64,000 nucleotides of DNA from the NCBI RefSeq assembly GCF_011078175.1, contig NZ_JAALCJ010000003.1, positions 310,001-374,000 on the forward strand. Direction: 5' to 3'. Positions 44,550 to 53,719 of the stretch are shown here, one piece after another. Made by a program: the position numbers and the translations under genes. This DNA is from Enterobacter cloacae (GTDB lineage: Bacteria > Pseudomonadota > Gammaproteobacteria > Enterobacterales > Enterobacteriaceae). A model generated the notes under the pieces. The model was not told the DNA's origin. It did not search any database and saw only the letters and a program-made list of their open reading frames with translations. The first letter of the stretch is position 1. The number at the start of each line of letters is the position of its first letter.

Positions 44550-47258
44550 TTACTGCCATCCATACCGACGCGCATAGAACCCTTTCACCATTTGCGTCAG
44601 CACCATGTAGCCCGCGAGGATAGCCACCAGCCATGGGAAGTAGCTCAGCGGCAGCGCCTGAAGTTGCAGGTAGCTTGCCAGCGGCGAGAACGGCAGCGCA
44701 ATCCCGAGCGCCATCACAATGCCCGTCATCACAATCAGCGGCCACGCGGCACGGCTCTGAATGAACGGAATGCGGCGGGTACGGATCATGTGCACAATCA
44801 GCGTCTGGGACAGCAGCCCCACGACGAACCAGCCGGACTGGAACAGCGTCTGGTGTTCCGGGGTGTTGGCGTGGAACACAAACCACATCAGGCAGAAGGT
44901 CAGAATGTCAAAGATAGAGCTGATCGGCCCAAAGAACAGCATAAAGCGCCCCAGATCGGCGGGGTTCCAGCGCTGCGGCTTCTGGATCTGCTCGTCGTCG
45001 ACGTTATCAAACGGGATCGCCACCTGAGAGACATCGTACATCAGGTTCTGGATCAGCAGGTGCAGCGGCAGCATCGGCAGGAACGGCAGAAAGGCGCTCG
45101 CCACAAGCACGCTAAAAACGTTACCGAAGTTGGAGCTGGCGGTCATTTTGATGTACTTGAGCATGTTGGCGAAGGTGCGACGCCCTTCGATGACGCCTTC
45201 CTCCAGCACCATCAGGCTCTTCTCCAGCAGGATGATATCTGCCGCTTCACGGGCAATATCCACCGCGCCGTCGACGGAAATACCAATGTCCGCCGCACGC
45301 AGGGCTGGCGCATCGTTAATGCCATCGCCCATAAAGCCCACCACGTGTCCTTCACGTCGCAGCAGGGTAACGATGCGCTCTTTGTGCATCGGCGTCAGGC
45401 GGGCAAACAGCGTCGTTCGCTGGGCAAGCTGCGCCAGTTCGTCGTCGGACAGGTGCTCTATGTCGCTCCCCACCACAACGTCGCCCGCGTCCAGCCCCAC
45501 CTCGTGGCACACTTTGGCCGCCACCAGCTCGCTGTCACCGGTGAGAATTTTGACGGTAATACCGCTCGCCTTCAGCGCTTTTAGCGCAGGTGCGGTGGTC
45601 TCTTTCGGCGGATCGAGGAATGCGATGTAACCTTCGAGGATCAAATCGGATTCGTCGATACGCTGATAGTCCCCTTCCCGCGCAGGCAGGAATTTGCTTG
45701 CTACCGCCACCACGCGCAGTCCCTGACGGTTCAGGTTATCGGTGACGCGCTTGATGCGGCGCAGCATGGTGTCGTCCAGCGGCACGATCTCCCCGTTATG
45801 GCGCACCTGCGTTGAAACGTTCAGGATCTCCTGCAACGCCCCCTTGCAGATCAGCTGATGCACGTGCGGCTGCTCGCTCACCACCACCGACATACGGCGG
45901 CGCTCGAAATCAAACGGGATCTCATCCACCTTCTGCCAGCGACCGGAGAGCATACGGGCTGACTCCTCGTCCACGCCTTCCAGCACCGCCACGTCGAGCA
46001 AGTTTTTCAATCCGGTCTGATAATGGCTGTTCAGCCACGCGCTGTACAGCACCCGCTCGCTGGGTTTACCGGCGATATCGGTGTGGTTCTCCAGCACGAT
46101 TTTGTCCTGGGTCAGGGTGCCGGTTTTGTCGGTGCAGAGAATGTCCATCGCGCCAAAGTTCTGGATGGCGTCGAGGTGTTTAACGATCACCTTTTGTTTA
46201 GAGAGTTTCACCGCTCCGCGGGCCAGCGTGGAAGTGACAATCATTGGCAGCATTTCCGGCGTTAAGCCAACGGCCACGGAGAGCGCAAACAGCGCCGCCT
46301 CCCACCAGTCGCCTTTGGTGTAGCCGTTGATCAGCAGCACAATCGGCGTCATCACCATCATAAAGCGGATCAGCAGCATGCTGACGCGGCCAATGCCTTT
46401 CTGGAAGGCATTCGGCTCGCTCTCCTGCTCGCTGACGCGTCCGGCAAGCTGTCCAAACCAGGTATTGCCGCCGGTGGCGGTAACAATGGCCTGCGCCGTA
46501 CCGCTGACCACCGTGGTGCCCATAAAGCACAGGGTATCGCACTCCAGCGGGTTCATCTGCTGCGGATCGCGGGTCCGCGCTACCTTCTCTACGGGCAGGG
46601 ACTCACCGGTGAGTGACGCCTGCGCGACAAACAGATCCCGCGCCTGGATGATGCGTAAATCCGCCGGGATCATGTCCCCCGCCGCCAGCTTCACCAGATC
46701 GCCCGGCACCAGCTGGTCAATGGGAAGCTCAATCCAGGCGTTCTCGCCGAGATCGTTAATTACGCGCGACACGGTAGCGGTGTTGCTGACCATCGCTTTC
46801 AGCGCATCCGCCGCTTTGGTGGAGCGCGCTTCCTGAATAAAGTTCAGCAGCGTAGAGATCCCTACCATCAGGGCAATCACGCCTGCGGCAAACAGATCTT
46901 CAGTGGCGTAAGAGATAATACCGAGCACCGTCAGTAGCAGGTTGAACGGGTTGCGGTAGCAGAGCCACAGGTGGACCCACCAGGGAGAGGGCTTCTGCGC
47001 CGGGATCTGGTTATCGCCATGTTCCGCGCGGATTTTTGACACTTCTTGCGCGTTCAGCCCTTCCGGGTGGCCGCCAAAGGCGCGCCAGACTTCGTTTTCA
47101 TCCATCGCCGCCACGTTCAGGCAGCGCTCGGTCAAGGAAGTGGGGATTGGCGCTCCCGCCGTGGTGTTGGCATTTGGCAGCGGATCGCGCGCAATCAGGC
47201 GATGTGGCAGGTGGCGGCTCAGCAGCGCTTGCAGCTGCCGGGTGATATTTTTCAGCAT
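44550..47258 (-). CDS. mgtA: Mg2+-importing P-type ATPase MgtA
   Basis: 902 residues, chosen start at MLKNITRQ because GGGGGA sits correctly before it; ATG two codons earlier lies too close. P-type ATPase motifs: TGES actuator loop in ASLTGESLPVEK, phosphorylation Asp in DKTGTLTQD, the TGD motif in KILTGDSEL and GDGINDAP hinge. About ten membrane segments. Imports Mg2+ across the inner membrane when Mg2+ is low. The 386 bp upstream hold the mgtL leader at 47398, so it should be under PhoP transcription plus leader/riboswitch control. Confidence 0.96.
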   Translation of the reverse strand: MLKNITRQLQALLSRHLPHRLIARDPLPNANTTAGAPIPTSLTERCLNVAAMDENEVWRAFGGHPEGLNAQEVSKIRAEHGDNQIPAQKPSPWWVHLWLCYRNPFNLLLTVLGIISYATEDLFAAGVIALMVGISTLLNFIQEARSTKAADALKAMVSNTATVSRVINDLGENAWIELPIDQLVPGDLVKLAAGDMIPADLRIIQARDLFVAQASLTGESLPVEKVARTRDPQQMNPLECDTLCFMGTTVVSGTAQAIVTATGGNTWFGQLAGRVSEQESEPNAFQKGIGRVSMLLIRFMMVMTPIVLLINGYTKGDWWEAALFALSVAVGLTPEMLPMIVTSTLARGAVKLSKQKVIVKHLDAIQNFGAMDILCTDKTGTLTQDKIVLENHTDIAGKPSERVLYSAWLNSHYQTGLKNLLDVAVLEGVDEESARMLSGRWQKVDEIPFDFERRRMSVVVSEQPHVHQLICKGALQEILNVSTQVRHNGEIVPLDDTMLRRIKRVTDNLNRQGLRVVAVASKFLPAREGDYQRIDESDLILEGYIAFLDPPKETTAPALKALKASGITVKILTGDSELVAAKVCHEVGLDAGDVVVGSDIEHLSDDELAQLAQRTTLFARLTPMHKERIVTLLRREGHVVGFMGDGINDAPALRAADIGISVDGAVDIAREAADIILLEKSLMVLEEGVIEGRRTFANMLKYIKMTASSNFGNVFSVLVASAFLPFLPMLPLHLLIQNLMYDVSQVAIPFDNVDDEQIQKPQRWNPADLGRFMLFFGPISSIFDILTFCLMWFVFHANTPEHQTLFQSGWFVVGLLSQTLIVHMIRTRRIPFIQSRAAWPLIVMTGIVMALGIALPFSPLASYLQLQALPLSYFPWLVAILAGYMVLTQMVKGFYARRYGWQ

Positions 47259-47397
47259 AGTCATTCCCCCGCATCCGCAAAGGCGGACGCAGTTTTCCCG
47301 CAGGCGTGGCAAAGCCGTACCTGTCAGGCACTTAATTTATCAAGCAGGAACGTATGAACGTTGCTGCCTCACGCCGGTGAGACAGCAAAAAGCTGGC
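47259..47397 (-). promoter_or_regulatory. mgtA 5' leader (Mg2+-sensing untranslated region)
   Basis: Untranslated RNA between mgtL and mgtA on the minus strand with several GC-rich stems (for example the GGCGTGAGGC and CCTGCGGG stretches). In Salmonella and E. coli this segment makes Mg2+-dependent stem-loops that steer Rho termination. Fold not computed here. Confidence 0.6.
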
Positions 47398-47451
47398 TTA
47401 CCGGTAAGAAGGTTTTCTCCGGGTCAGGAGAGGTGTGGGATCGGGATCCAT
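47398..47451 (-). CDS. mgtL: MgtL leader peptide
   Basis: 17 residues, MDPDPTPLLTRRKPSYR. It carries the same start (M-[DE]-P-D-P-T-P-L) as E. coli/Salmonella MgtL. Ribosome stalling or destabilisation over the acidic/proline codons at low Mg2+, and slow Pro translation, let transcription continue into mgtA. Preceded by GGAGGCCAC. The C-terminal half differs from E. coli (LLTRRKPSYR rather than LPRRRLKLFR). Confidence 0.88.
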   Translation of the reverse strand: MDPDPTPLLTRRKPSYR

Positions 47452-47644
47452 GTGGCCTCCGGTAAGTAAAAAGTTGGGTATCGGCGCGCAGTATAGAGAT
47501 TTATCCATACCGTTTGTGACGAATCGGGCGGTATTATAACGCCCTGCAAATAAACCGAACGTAAACCAGACTTTGCCCATAGCGAATTCGCAGGATAGCA
47601 TTAGGCTCAATTGATTATTTTATCGTTGTTACAGGGAATACAGC

Positions 47645-48592
47645 ATGCAGAACCGCCTTACGATTAAAGATATCGCGCGTTTAAGCGGCGTGGGGAAATC
47701 GACTGTCTCACGCGTGCTGAACAACGAAAGCGGTGTCAGCGAGCGCACACGCGAGCGCGTCGAGGCGGTGATGAATCAGCACGGTTTTTCCCCTTCCCGC
47801 TCCGCGCGCGCTATGCGCGGTCAGAGCGATAAAGTGGTCGCTATTATTGTCTCGCGTCTGGATTCCCTCTCCGAAAACCTCGCCGTTCAGACCATGCTGC
47901 CTGCGTTCTACGAGCAGGGCTACGATCCGATCATGATGGAGAGCAAGTTCTCTGCACAAATGGTGGAGGAACATCTCGGCCTGCTTCAACGCCGCAACAT
48001 CGATGGCGTGGTGCTGTTCGGGTTTACCGGCCTTAAAGAGGACGTCCTTAAACCCTGGCAGCCGTCGCTGGTGCTGCTGGCGCGCGACGCCAGCGGGTTT
48101 GCCTCTGTCTGTTACGATGACGAAGGGGCGATCGTGATCCTGATGCAGCGCCTGTATGAACAGGGCCATCGGCATATTAGCTATCTGGGCGTGCCGCATA
48201 CCGACATCACCACCGGTAAGCGTCGCCATGAAGCGTACCTGGCGTTTTGTAAAAAACACAACCTCCCCGCCGTGGCCGCGCTGCCCGGTCTGGGTATGAA
48301 ACAGGGATATGAGCAGGTCGCCAGCGTGCTGACGCCACAAACCACCGCCCTGGTGTGCGCCACGGATACCCTTGCATTAGGTGCGAGCAAATATTTGCAG
48401 GAGCAGCGCATCGGGGAGCTGCAATTAGCGAGCGTGGGAAGCACGCCGCTGATGAAGTTTTTGCATCCGGAGATCATCAGCGTCGATCCGGGCTATGCTG
48501 AGTCTGGACGGCAGGCTGCCGCGCAGCTGATCGAGCAGATTACCGGGCGTACCGAACCCCGTCAGATCGTTATTCCTGCCCACCTGTCGTAG
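47645..48592 (+). CDS. treR: Trehalose operon repressor TreR (LacI family)
   Basis: 315 residues. HTH LTIKDIARLSGVGKSTVSRV at about 5-24 and effector domain; binds trehalose-6-phosphate as inducer and represses treBC. Order mgtA-treR-treBC is as in E. coli, but here a three-gene Hcp module separates treR from treB. The probable operator is the GGGAACGTTCCC palindrome before treB. Confidence 0.94.
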   Translation: MQNRLTIKDIARLSGVGKSTVSRVLNNESGVSERTRERVEAVMNQHGFSPSRSARAMRGQSDKVVAIIVSRLDSLSENLAVQTMLPAFYEQGYDPIMMESKFSAQMVEEHLGLLQRRNIDGVVLFGFTGLKEDVLKPWQPSLVLLARDASGFASVCYDDEGAIVILMQRLYEQGHRHISYLGVPHTDITTGKRRHEAYLAFCKKHNLPAVAALPGLGMKQGYEQVASVLTPQTTALVCATDTLALGASKYLQEQRIGELQLASVGSTPLMKFLHPEIISVDPGYAESGRQAAAQLIEQITGRTEPRQIVIPAHLS

Positions 48593-48673
48593 AACGTGTC
48601 AGGAAGGAAAGTAATCGAAGGGAGAAGAAAATCATTTAGCGTATCAATGTCTCCTGCGCCATTTCTTTCGATA

Positions 48674-49153
48674 TTATGCACAACAGCGATCGTTCCATGA
48701 ATCACGATAGAGGATATTGCCTTCCGTATACTTCCATGTAATCGCCTCATAGCGCAATTCGAGCGTTTCGAGGTGAGTACTGCTCGTGCCGTTCGGTGAC
48801 AGATATGGCGCTACCGTTGTGAACTTCACGTTTTCAAGAATGATGTTAAAATACTCGGCTTCGATCCCTGAGTCCAAAATACGGTACATTTTGATTGTCG
48901 CTTTCTTCATTGTTCGGCCTTCGCACACCGCGCGATACAGAAGGGGGGTTGTCTGATCGAATTCTTTAATTATTGTGATTGGGCGATGAACACGAGTACC
49001 AGTGAGTTTTCCCCAATGGGAGTCAACCGGGATGGTCACACCGTGAGAGAATGATTTTAATTCAATAGAGCCCAGGCGCAGCGGTATCATGCAGCTACCG
49101 ACAACCGGCGAACCGTTCTCATCTTCAAGCCATAAGTGTGCGGGAGTAGACAT
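48674..49153 (-). CDS. hcp: Hcp-family type VI secretion tube protein (orphan, module 2)
   Basis: 159 residues. Hcp core as in the 6.0-kb copy: PAHLWLEDENG, GSIELKSF, GKLTGTRVHRPI, YFNIILENVKF, and a similar tail (YRDSWNDR versus AHDAWNER). The two copies are clearly homologous but diverged over most of their length, so not a recent duplication. Last gene of a minus-strand trio: 230-aa helical protein > 62-aa membrane protein > Hcp. No T6SS apparatus genes nearby. Inserted between treR and treB. Confidence 0.88.
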   Translation of the reverse strand: MSTPAHLWLEDENGSPVVGSCMIPLRLGSIELKSFSHGVTIPVDSHWGKLTGTRVHRPITIIKEFDQTTPLLYRAVCEGRTMKKATIKMYRILDSGIEAEYFNIILENVKFTTVAPYLSPNGTSSTHLETLELRYEAITWKYTEGNILYRDSWNDRCCA

Positions 49154-49190
49154 ATAATTTCCTTATTAGTTGATATCAATATTGGAGTGT

Positions 49191-49379
49191 TCAGCCTTTT
49201 ATATAACGGCCAAAAATAATCATTACGGCAATGAAGAAAACACCGATTGGCCAGACAGGGCTTCCTGGAAAGAAATGAGCCTGAATAATGGCGAATATAA
49301 TTGTTAGCGCGGTTGGGCCGTAAACTGAAAAGAAAGTTCTCCCTTGCCAACGTAAAAAACGTTTTATGTAGTTCAGCAT
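49191..49379 (-). CDS. Small two-segment membrane protein (candidate immunity protein)
   Basis: 62 residues with two hydrophobic segments: about 16-35 (FFSVYGPTALTIIFAIIQAH) and about 41-57 (VWPIGVFFIAVMIIFGR). Starts 2 bp after the stop of the 230-residue gene, so translation is coupled. As a small inner-membrane protein beside a hydrophobic possible toxin it is a good candidate immunity protein. No family recognised. Confidence 0.6.
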   Translation of the reverse strand: MLNYIKRFLRWQGRTFFSVYGPTALTIIFAIIQAHFFPGSPVWPIGVFFIAVMIIFGRYIKG

Positions 49380-49381
49380 GA

Positions 49382-50074
49382 CTATTGGATCATCCTGCTA
49401 ATGATGTCTGCAATTTGATCATTCGACGCCCATTGCACTTTCATCGCGCCCGCCCGATGAAATATCGGCTCAATGAGAAAATAGAGCATTTCCAGCCCTT
49501 GCGCATAAAGTGCAGAATAATAGGCAGGGAATTGAATATGCAGTCGATAAGCACTGTCTGCGGCTTTCTGCACGACACCATAAAAACCTATAAGGGCAAT
49601 ACCCCGGGATGCCCATGTTCCTGCAATGGCGCTGAGTTCGAGACTGAGGTTTAAACCAAGTCGAACGTAAGAGGCGACAGCTAATGTAAATCCAGCACCT
49701 GTGAGAGTAACTCCTGCAACATGAACATTTACGGCCATCAGGCGCTGCTTGATGTATTCTAATTGGTCTGAGGTTTTGTTTTTGAAAATTTCTTCGAAAT
49801 AGATTTGTAGCATGTTATGGGCAACATCAACGCCACTGAGCACCTTATAAACGGCATCCCTGAAACGTATATCTTCTGTCTTTTGTCTCTGGCAAACGTC
49901 ATTGTATTCATCCGTGAAACATGAGGTGTAATACAACAGACGAGTCGCGCCTTTACTTATCGTATCTACCTGATTTTTAACTTGCTCACTTACACCTGTA
50001 ATAGCTTGGTCGAGCTTTAACGCAAGTATTTTATTGGCCTGTAGATAACTGATGATCTCGTTGTTTCCGTACAT
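49382..50074 (-). CDS. Helical protein with membrane-inserting centre (candidate T6SS effector)
   Basis: 230 residues. Amphipathic helical N-terminal half with no signal peptide, then a strongly hydrophobic Gly/Ala-rich region about 115-170 (HVAGVTLTGAGFTLAVASYV then LSAIAGTWASRGIALIGFYG), and an amphipathic C-terminus. This profile fits a pore-forming effector carried by Hcp. First gene of the trio, 2 bp before its putative immunity gene. No catalytic motif found. Function is inferred from context only. Confidence 0.55.
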   Translation of the reverse strand: MYGNNEIISYLQANKILALKLDQAITGVSEQVKNQVDTISKGATRLLYYTSCFTDEYNDVCQRQKTEDIRFRDAVYKVLSGVDVAHNMLQIYFEEIFKNKTSDQLEYIKQRLMAVNVHVAGVTLTGAGFTLAVASYVRLGLNLSLELSAIAGTWASRGIALIGFYGVVQKAADSAYRLHIQFPAYYSALYAQGLEMLYFLIEPIFHRAGAMKVQWASNDQIADIISRMIQ

Positions 50075-50456
50075 ACGCGCCCCAGACTTTTATCACAATT
50101 TGAAAGCAGCCTATGCCTGAACGCGATATAAATGTTCCAGCCAGATCACGTTTAGGTCTGGTAACTGTATTTTTAAGACATTGACCCGGTATTTATTCAA
50201 AAACATTAACTATTAACCTCATGAATTCAGAATATTTCTATACACTCCCCTCACAGACACATAAGCTTCAGACATAAATCTCATAGGGCATACACGCGCT
50301 TGAACACATATCAAGAAACGCATCCAGATAGCCCCCGCTAAACGGATTATTGTGATCTTCGCCCGATTTCGGGAACGTTCCCATTTTCGCCGTCACGTTG
50401 AAGGAGTAGGCTTGCGCACAGGTCATAACCCCTATCACCATCTGTCATGAGGTTTC
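50075..50456 (+). promoter_or_regulatory. treB promoter region and Hcp-module upstream region
   Basis: 382 bp without a gene. Right part: TreR operator palindrome at 50371-50382 and a nearby TGTGAT half-site for CRP (about 50351-50356). Left part: promoter for the minus-strand Hcp trio, AT-rich, no clear -10/-35 assigned. Confidence 0.5.
50371..50382. promoter_or_regulatory. Probable TreR operator
   Basis: Perfect palindrome GGGAACGTTCCC with the central CG typical of LacI-family operators, 75-86 bp before treB. Confidence 0.7.
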
Positions 50457-51878
50457 ATGATGAGTAAAGTCAAACAAGCAGATATCGATCAGCTGATCGT
50501 CCTTGTCGGCGGACGCGAGAACATCGCCACCGTCAGCCATTGCATTACCCGCCTGCGCTTCGTGCTGAACGATCCGGCCAAAGCCAACCCGAAGGCCATT
50601 GAAGCGCTTTCCATGGTTAAAGGCTGCTTCACCAACGCCGGGCAGTTCCAGGTGGTGATTGGTACCGAAGTGGGCGATTACTATCAGGCTCTGCTGGCGA
50701 CTACCGGGCACTCTTCTGCCGATAAAGAGCAGGCGAAGAAGGCCGCGCGCCAGAATATGAAATGGCATGAGCAGCTCATTTCCCACTTCGCGGAGATCTT
50801 CTTCCCGCTGCTGCCGGCGCTGATCAGCGGGGGCTTAATTCTGGGCTTCCGTAACGTCATCGGCGATGTGCCAATGAGCGACGGCAAAACCCTGGCGCAG
50901 ATGTACCCGGCGCTGCAAAGCATCTATGACTTCCTGTGGCTGATTGGCGAAGCCATCTTCTTCTATCTGCCCGTCGGGATCTGCTGGTCCGCGGTGCGCA
51001 AGATGGGCGGTACGCCAATTCTCGGTATCGTGCTCGGCGTGACGCTGGTCTCTCCACAGTTAATGAACGCTTACTTACTTGGTCAACAAACGCCAGAAGT
51101 GTGGAATTTCGGCCTGTTTACCATTGCGAAAGTGGGCTATCAGGCGCAGGTGATCCCGGCGCTGCTGGCGGGCCTGGCGCTGGGCTTTATTGAGACGCGA
51201 CTGAAGCGCATCGTGCCGGACTACCTCTATCTGGTGGTGGTCCCGGTCTGCTCGCTGATCCTGGCGGTGTTCCTGGCGCATGCCTTTATCGGTCCGTTTG
51301 GCCGCATGATTGGCGACGGCGTGGCCTTCGCGGTGCGTCACCTGATGACCGGCAGCTTCGCGCCAATCGGTGCTGCGCTGTTTGGCTTCCTGTACGCTCC
51401 GCTGGTGATCACCGGCGTGCATCAGACTACGCTGGCGATCGATATGCAGATGATCCAGAGCCTCGGCGGTACACCTGTCTGGCCTATCATCGCCCTGTCT
51501 AACATCGCACAAGCCTCGGCGGTAACCGGCATCATCATCGTCAGCCGTAAGCACAATGAGCGTGAGATCTCCGTTCCGGCTGCCATCTCCGCTTACCTCG
51601 GCGTCACTGAACCGGCGATGTACGGAATCAACCTGAAATACCGCTTCCCGATGCTCTGCGCGATGATCGGCTCCGGTCTGGCGGGCTTACTGTGCGGCCT
51701 GAACAGCGTGATGGCGAACGGGATTGGCGTCGGCGGCCTGCCGGGTATCCTGTCCATTCAGCCCGCGTTCTGGCAGGTATTTGCGCTGGCGATGGCGGTG
51801 GCGATTATCATCCCAATGGCGCTGACTACCGTGGTTTACCAGCGTAAGTTCCGTCAGGGCACGTTGCAGATTGTTTAA
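50457..51878 (+). CDS. treB: PTS trehalose-specific EIIBC, TreB
   Basis: 473 residues (MMSK start; the second ATG at 50460 has slightly better Shine-Dalgarno spacing). N-terminal IIB domain with phospho-Cys in VSHCITRLRF near 27-36, then the IIC glucose-family channel (about 105-460) with GITEPAIYG-like VTEPAMYGINLKYRFP near 392-407. Imports trehalose as trehalose-6-phosphate, using EIIA-Glc (crr) as phosphate donor because no IIA is encoded. Followed by treC. Confidence 0.96.
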   Translation: MMSKVKQADIDQLIVLVGGRENIATVSHCITRLRFVLNDPAKANPKAIEALSMVKGCFTNAGQFQVVIGTEVGDYYQALLATTGHSSADKEQAKKAARQNMKWHEQLISHFAEIFFPLLPALISGGLILGFRNVIGDVPMSDGKTLAQMYPALQSIYDFLWLIGEAIFFYLPVGICWSAVRKMGGTPILGIVLGVTLVSPQLMNAYLLGQQTPEVWNFGLFTIAKVGYQAQVIPALLAGLALGFIETRLKRIVPDYLYLVVVPVCSLILAVFLAHAFIGPFGRMIGDGVAFAVRHLMTGSFAPIGAALFGFLYAPLVITGVHQTTLAIDMQMIQSLGGTPVWPIIALSNIAQASAVTGIIIVSRKHNEREISVPAAISAYLGVTEPAMYGINLKYRFPMLCAMIGSGLAGLLCGLNSVMANGIGVGGLPGILSIQPAFWQVFALAMAVAIIIPMALTTVVYQRKFRQGTLQIV

Positions 51879-51929
51879 TTTTCTCTTTCGGGGCGCAGTT
51901 GCGCCCCTTCGCATTTGCAGGAACGTACT

Positions 51930-53585
51930 ATGAATACCCTTCCTCACTGGTGGCAGAACGGTGTCATCTATCAGATTTACCCAAAGAGTTTCCAGGACAC
52001 CACCGGCAGCGGCACGGGCGATCTGCGCGGCGTGACGCAGCGCCTGGGCTACCTTAAGACCCTTGGCATTGACGCCATCTGGCTGACGCCGTTTTATATC
52101 TCCCCGCAGGTGGATAACGGCTACGACGTGGCGAATTACACCGCCATCGACCCGTCCTTTGGCACGCTGGATGACTTTGACGAGCTGATTACCGAAGCCC
52201 ACGCGCACGGCATTCGCATCGTACTGGATATGGTCTTTAACCACACCTCCACGCAGCACGCCTGGTTCCGCGAGTCGCTGGATAAAGCGAGTCCGTACCG
52301 CCAGTTCTATATCTGGCGCGACGGTACGCCAGATACGCTTCCCAACAACTGGCGCTCCAAGTTTGGCGGCAACGCCTGGCGCTGGCACGCCGAAAGCGAG
52401 CAGTATTATCTGCACCTGTTTGCGCCGGAGCAGGCGGATCTCAACTGGGAAAACCCGGCGGTGCGCGCCGAGCTGAAAAAAGTGTGCGAGTTCTGGGCCG
52501 ATCGCGGCGTGGACGGCTTGCGTCTGGACGTGATTAACCTGATTTCAAAAGATCAGGATTTCCCGGACGATACCCTCGGCGACGGTCGCCGCTTCTACAC
52601 TGACGGGCCGCGCATTCATGAGTATCTTCAGGAGATGAGCCGCGACGTCTTTACCCCGCGTAACCTGATGACGGTGGGCGAGATGTCCTCCACATCGCTG
52701 GAGAACTGCCAGCAGTACGCCTCTCTCGATGGCCGCGAGCTGTCGATGACCTTTAACTTCCACCACCTGAAGGTGGATTACCCCGGCGGCGAAAAATGGA
52801 CGAAGGCGAAGCCGGACTTCGTGGCGCTAAAAGCCCTCTTCAGTTATTGGCAGCAGGGGATGCACAATAAAGCCTGGAACGCGCTGTTCTGGTGTAACCA
52901 CGATCAGCCGCGCATCGTGTCGCGCTTTGGCGACGAAGGGGAACACCGCGTGGCGGCGGCGAAAATGCTCGGCATGGTGCTGCACGGGATGCAGGGCACG
53001 CCGTATATCTATCAGGGTGAAGAGCTGGGCATGACCAACCCGCATTTCAGCCGCATCACCGACTATCGCGATGTGGAAAGCCTGAACATGTTCGCTGAAC
53101 AGCGGGCTAAGGGTCGCGATACCGATGAATTACTGGCGATTCTGGCAAGTAAATCCCGCGACAACGGCCGCACGCCGATGCAGTGGGACGCTTCGCACAA
53201 TGCGGGCTTCACCGAGGGCGAGCCGTGGATTGGCGTCTGCAACAACTACGAAACCGTGAACGCCCGCGCGGCGCTGGACGATCCGGACTCGGTGTTTTAC
53301 ACCTATCAGTCGCTGATTCGCCTGCGTAAGACCCTTTCAGTGCTGACGTGGGGCGACTACAAGGATCTGCTTCCGGAACATCCTTCCTTGTGGTGCTATC
53401 GCCGTCAGTGGCAGGGGCAGATGATGATGGTGGTGGCGAACCTGAGCCGCGAGCGCCAGCAGTGGCAACCAGACCCGGTACAGGGCGCCTGGCGGGTCGC
53501 ACTCAGCAACTATGACGATGTCCCATCCCGTCCTGATACGCTGCTACTGCGCCCGTTTGAAGCTATCTGGTGGATGCAGGAATAA
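51930..53585 (+). CDS. treC: Trehalose-6-phosphate hydrolase (alpha,alpha-phosphotrehalase) TreC
   Basis: 551 residues from MNTLPHWWQN, preceded by CAGGAACGT. GH13 enzyme: DMVFNHTS near 98-105, catalytic Asp in GLRLDVINLI near 196-205, catalytic Glu in TVGEMSS near 250-256, and NHDQPR near 319-324. Splits trehalose-6-phosphate into glucose and glucose-6-phosphate in the cytoplasm. Perfect terminator follows. Confidence 0.96.
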   Translation: MNTLPHWWQNGVIYQIYPKSFQDTTGSGTGDLRGVTQRLGYLKTLGIDAIWLTPFYISPQVDNGYDVANYTAIDPSFGTLDDFDELITEAHAHGIRIVLDMVFNHTSTQHAWFRESLDKASPYRQFYIWRDGTPDTLPNNWRSKFGGNAWRWHAESEQYYLHLFAPEQADLNWENPAVRAELKKVCEFWADRGVDGLRLDVINLISKDQDFPDDTLGDGRRFYTDGPRIHEYLQEMSRDVFTPRNLMTVGEMSSTSLENCQQYASLDGRELSMTFNFHHLKVDYPGGEKWTKAKPDFVALKALFSYWQQGMHNKAWNALFWCNHDQPRIVSRFGDEGEHRVAAAKMLGMVLHGMQGTPYIYQGEELGMTNPHFSRITDYRDVESLNMFAEQRAKGRDTDELLAILASKSRDNGRTPMQWDASHNAGFTEGEPWIGVCNNYETVNARAALDDPDSVFYTYQSLIRLRKTLSVLTWGDYKDLLPEHPSLWCYRRQWQGQMMMVVANLSRERQQWQPDPVQGAWRVALSNYDDVPSRPDTLLLRPFEAIWWMQE

Positions 53586-53592
53586 ACATCAG

Positions 53593-53620
53593 GAGATACA
53601 GCATGCTGTATCTCTTTTTT
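53593..53620 (+). terminator. Terminator of treBC
   Basis: Perfect 22-nt palindrome (GAGATACAGCA and its complement) followed by a T run. Confidence 0.9.
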
Positions 53621-53623
53621 CTG

Positions 53624-53640
53624 TTTAGCGATACGCTAAA
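53624..53640. promoter_or_regulatory. Palindromic operator candidate before the KdgM-like porin
   Basis: TTTAGCGATACGCTAAA, a perfect inverted repeat about 80 bp before the porin start. It shares the GCGTATC/GATACG core with the site before the PTS genes at 55219, suggesting one regulator for both. Confidence 0.5.
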
Positions 53641-53719
53641 TGTACGACGATAACTTTTACATCGTGGCGCACCAAAAATAAAAATAGTCCTGCCAATTAA
53701 ATAACCTCGGCAGGACATT

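Noticed and set aside
49385-49654. 89-codon plus-strand frame opposite the 230-aa Hcp-module gene
   Set aside because: Fully antisense to a better-supported gene, with no motif or ribosome binding site.
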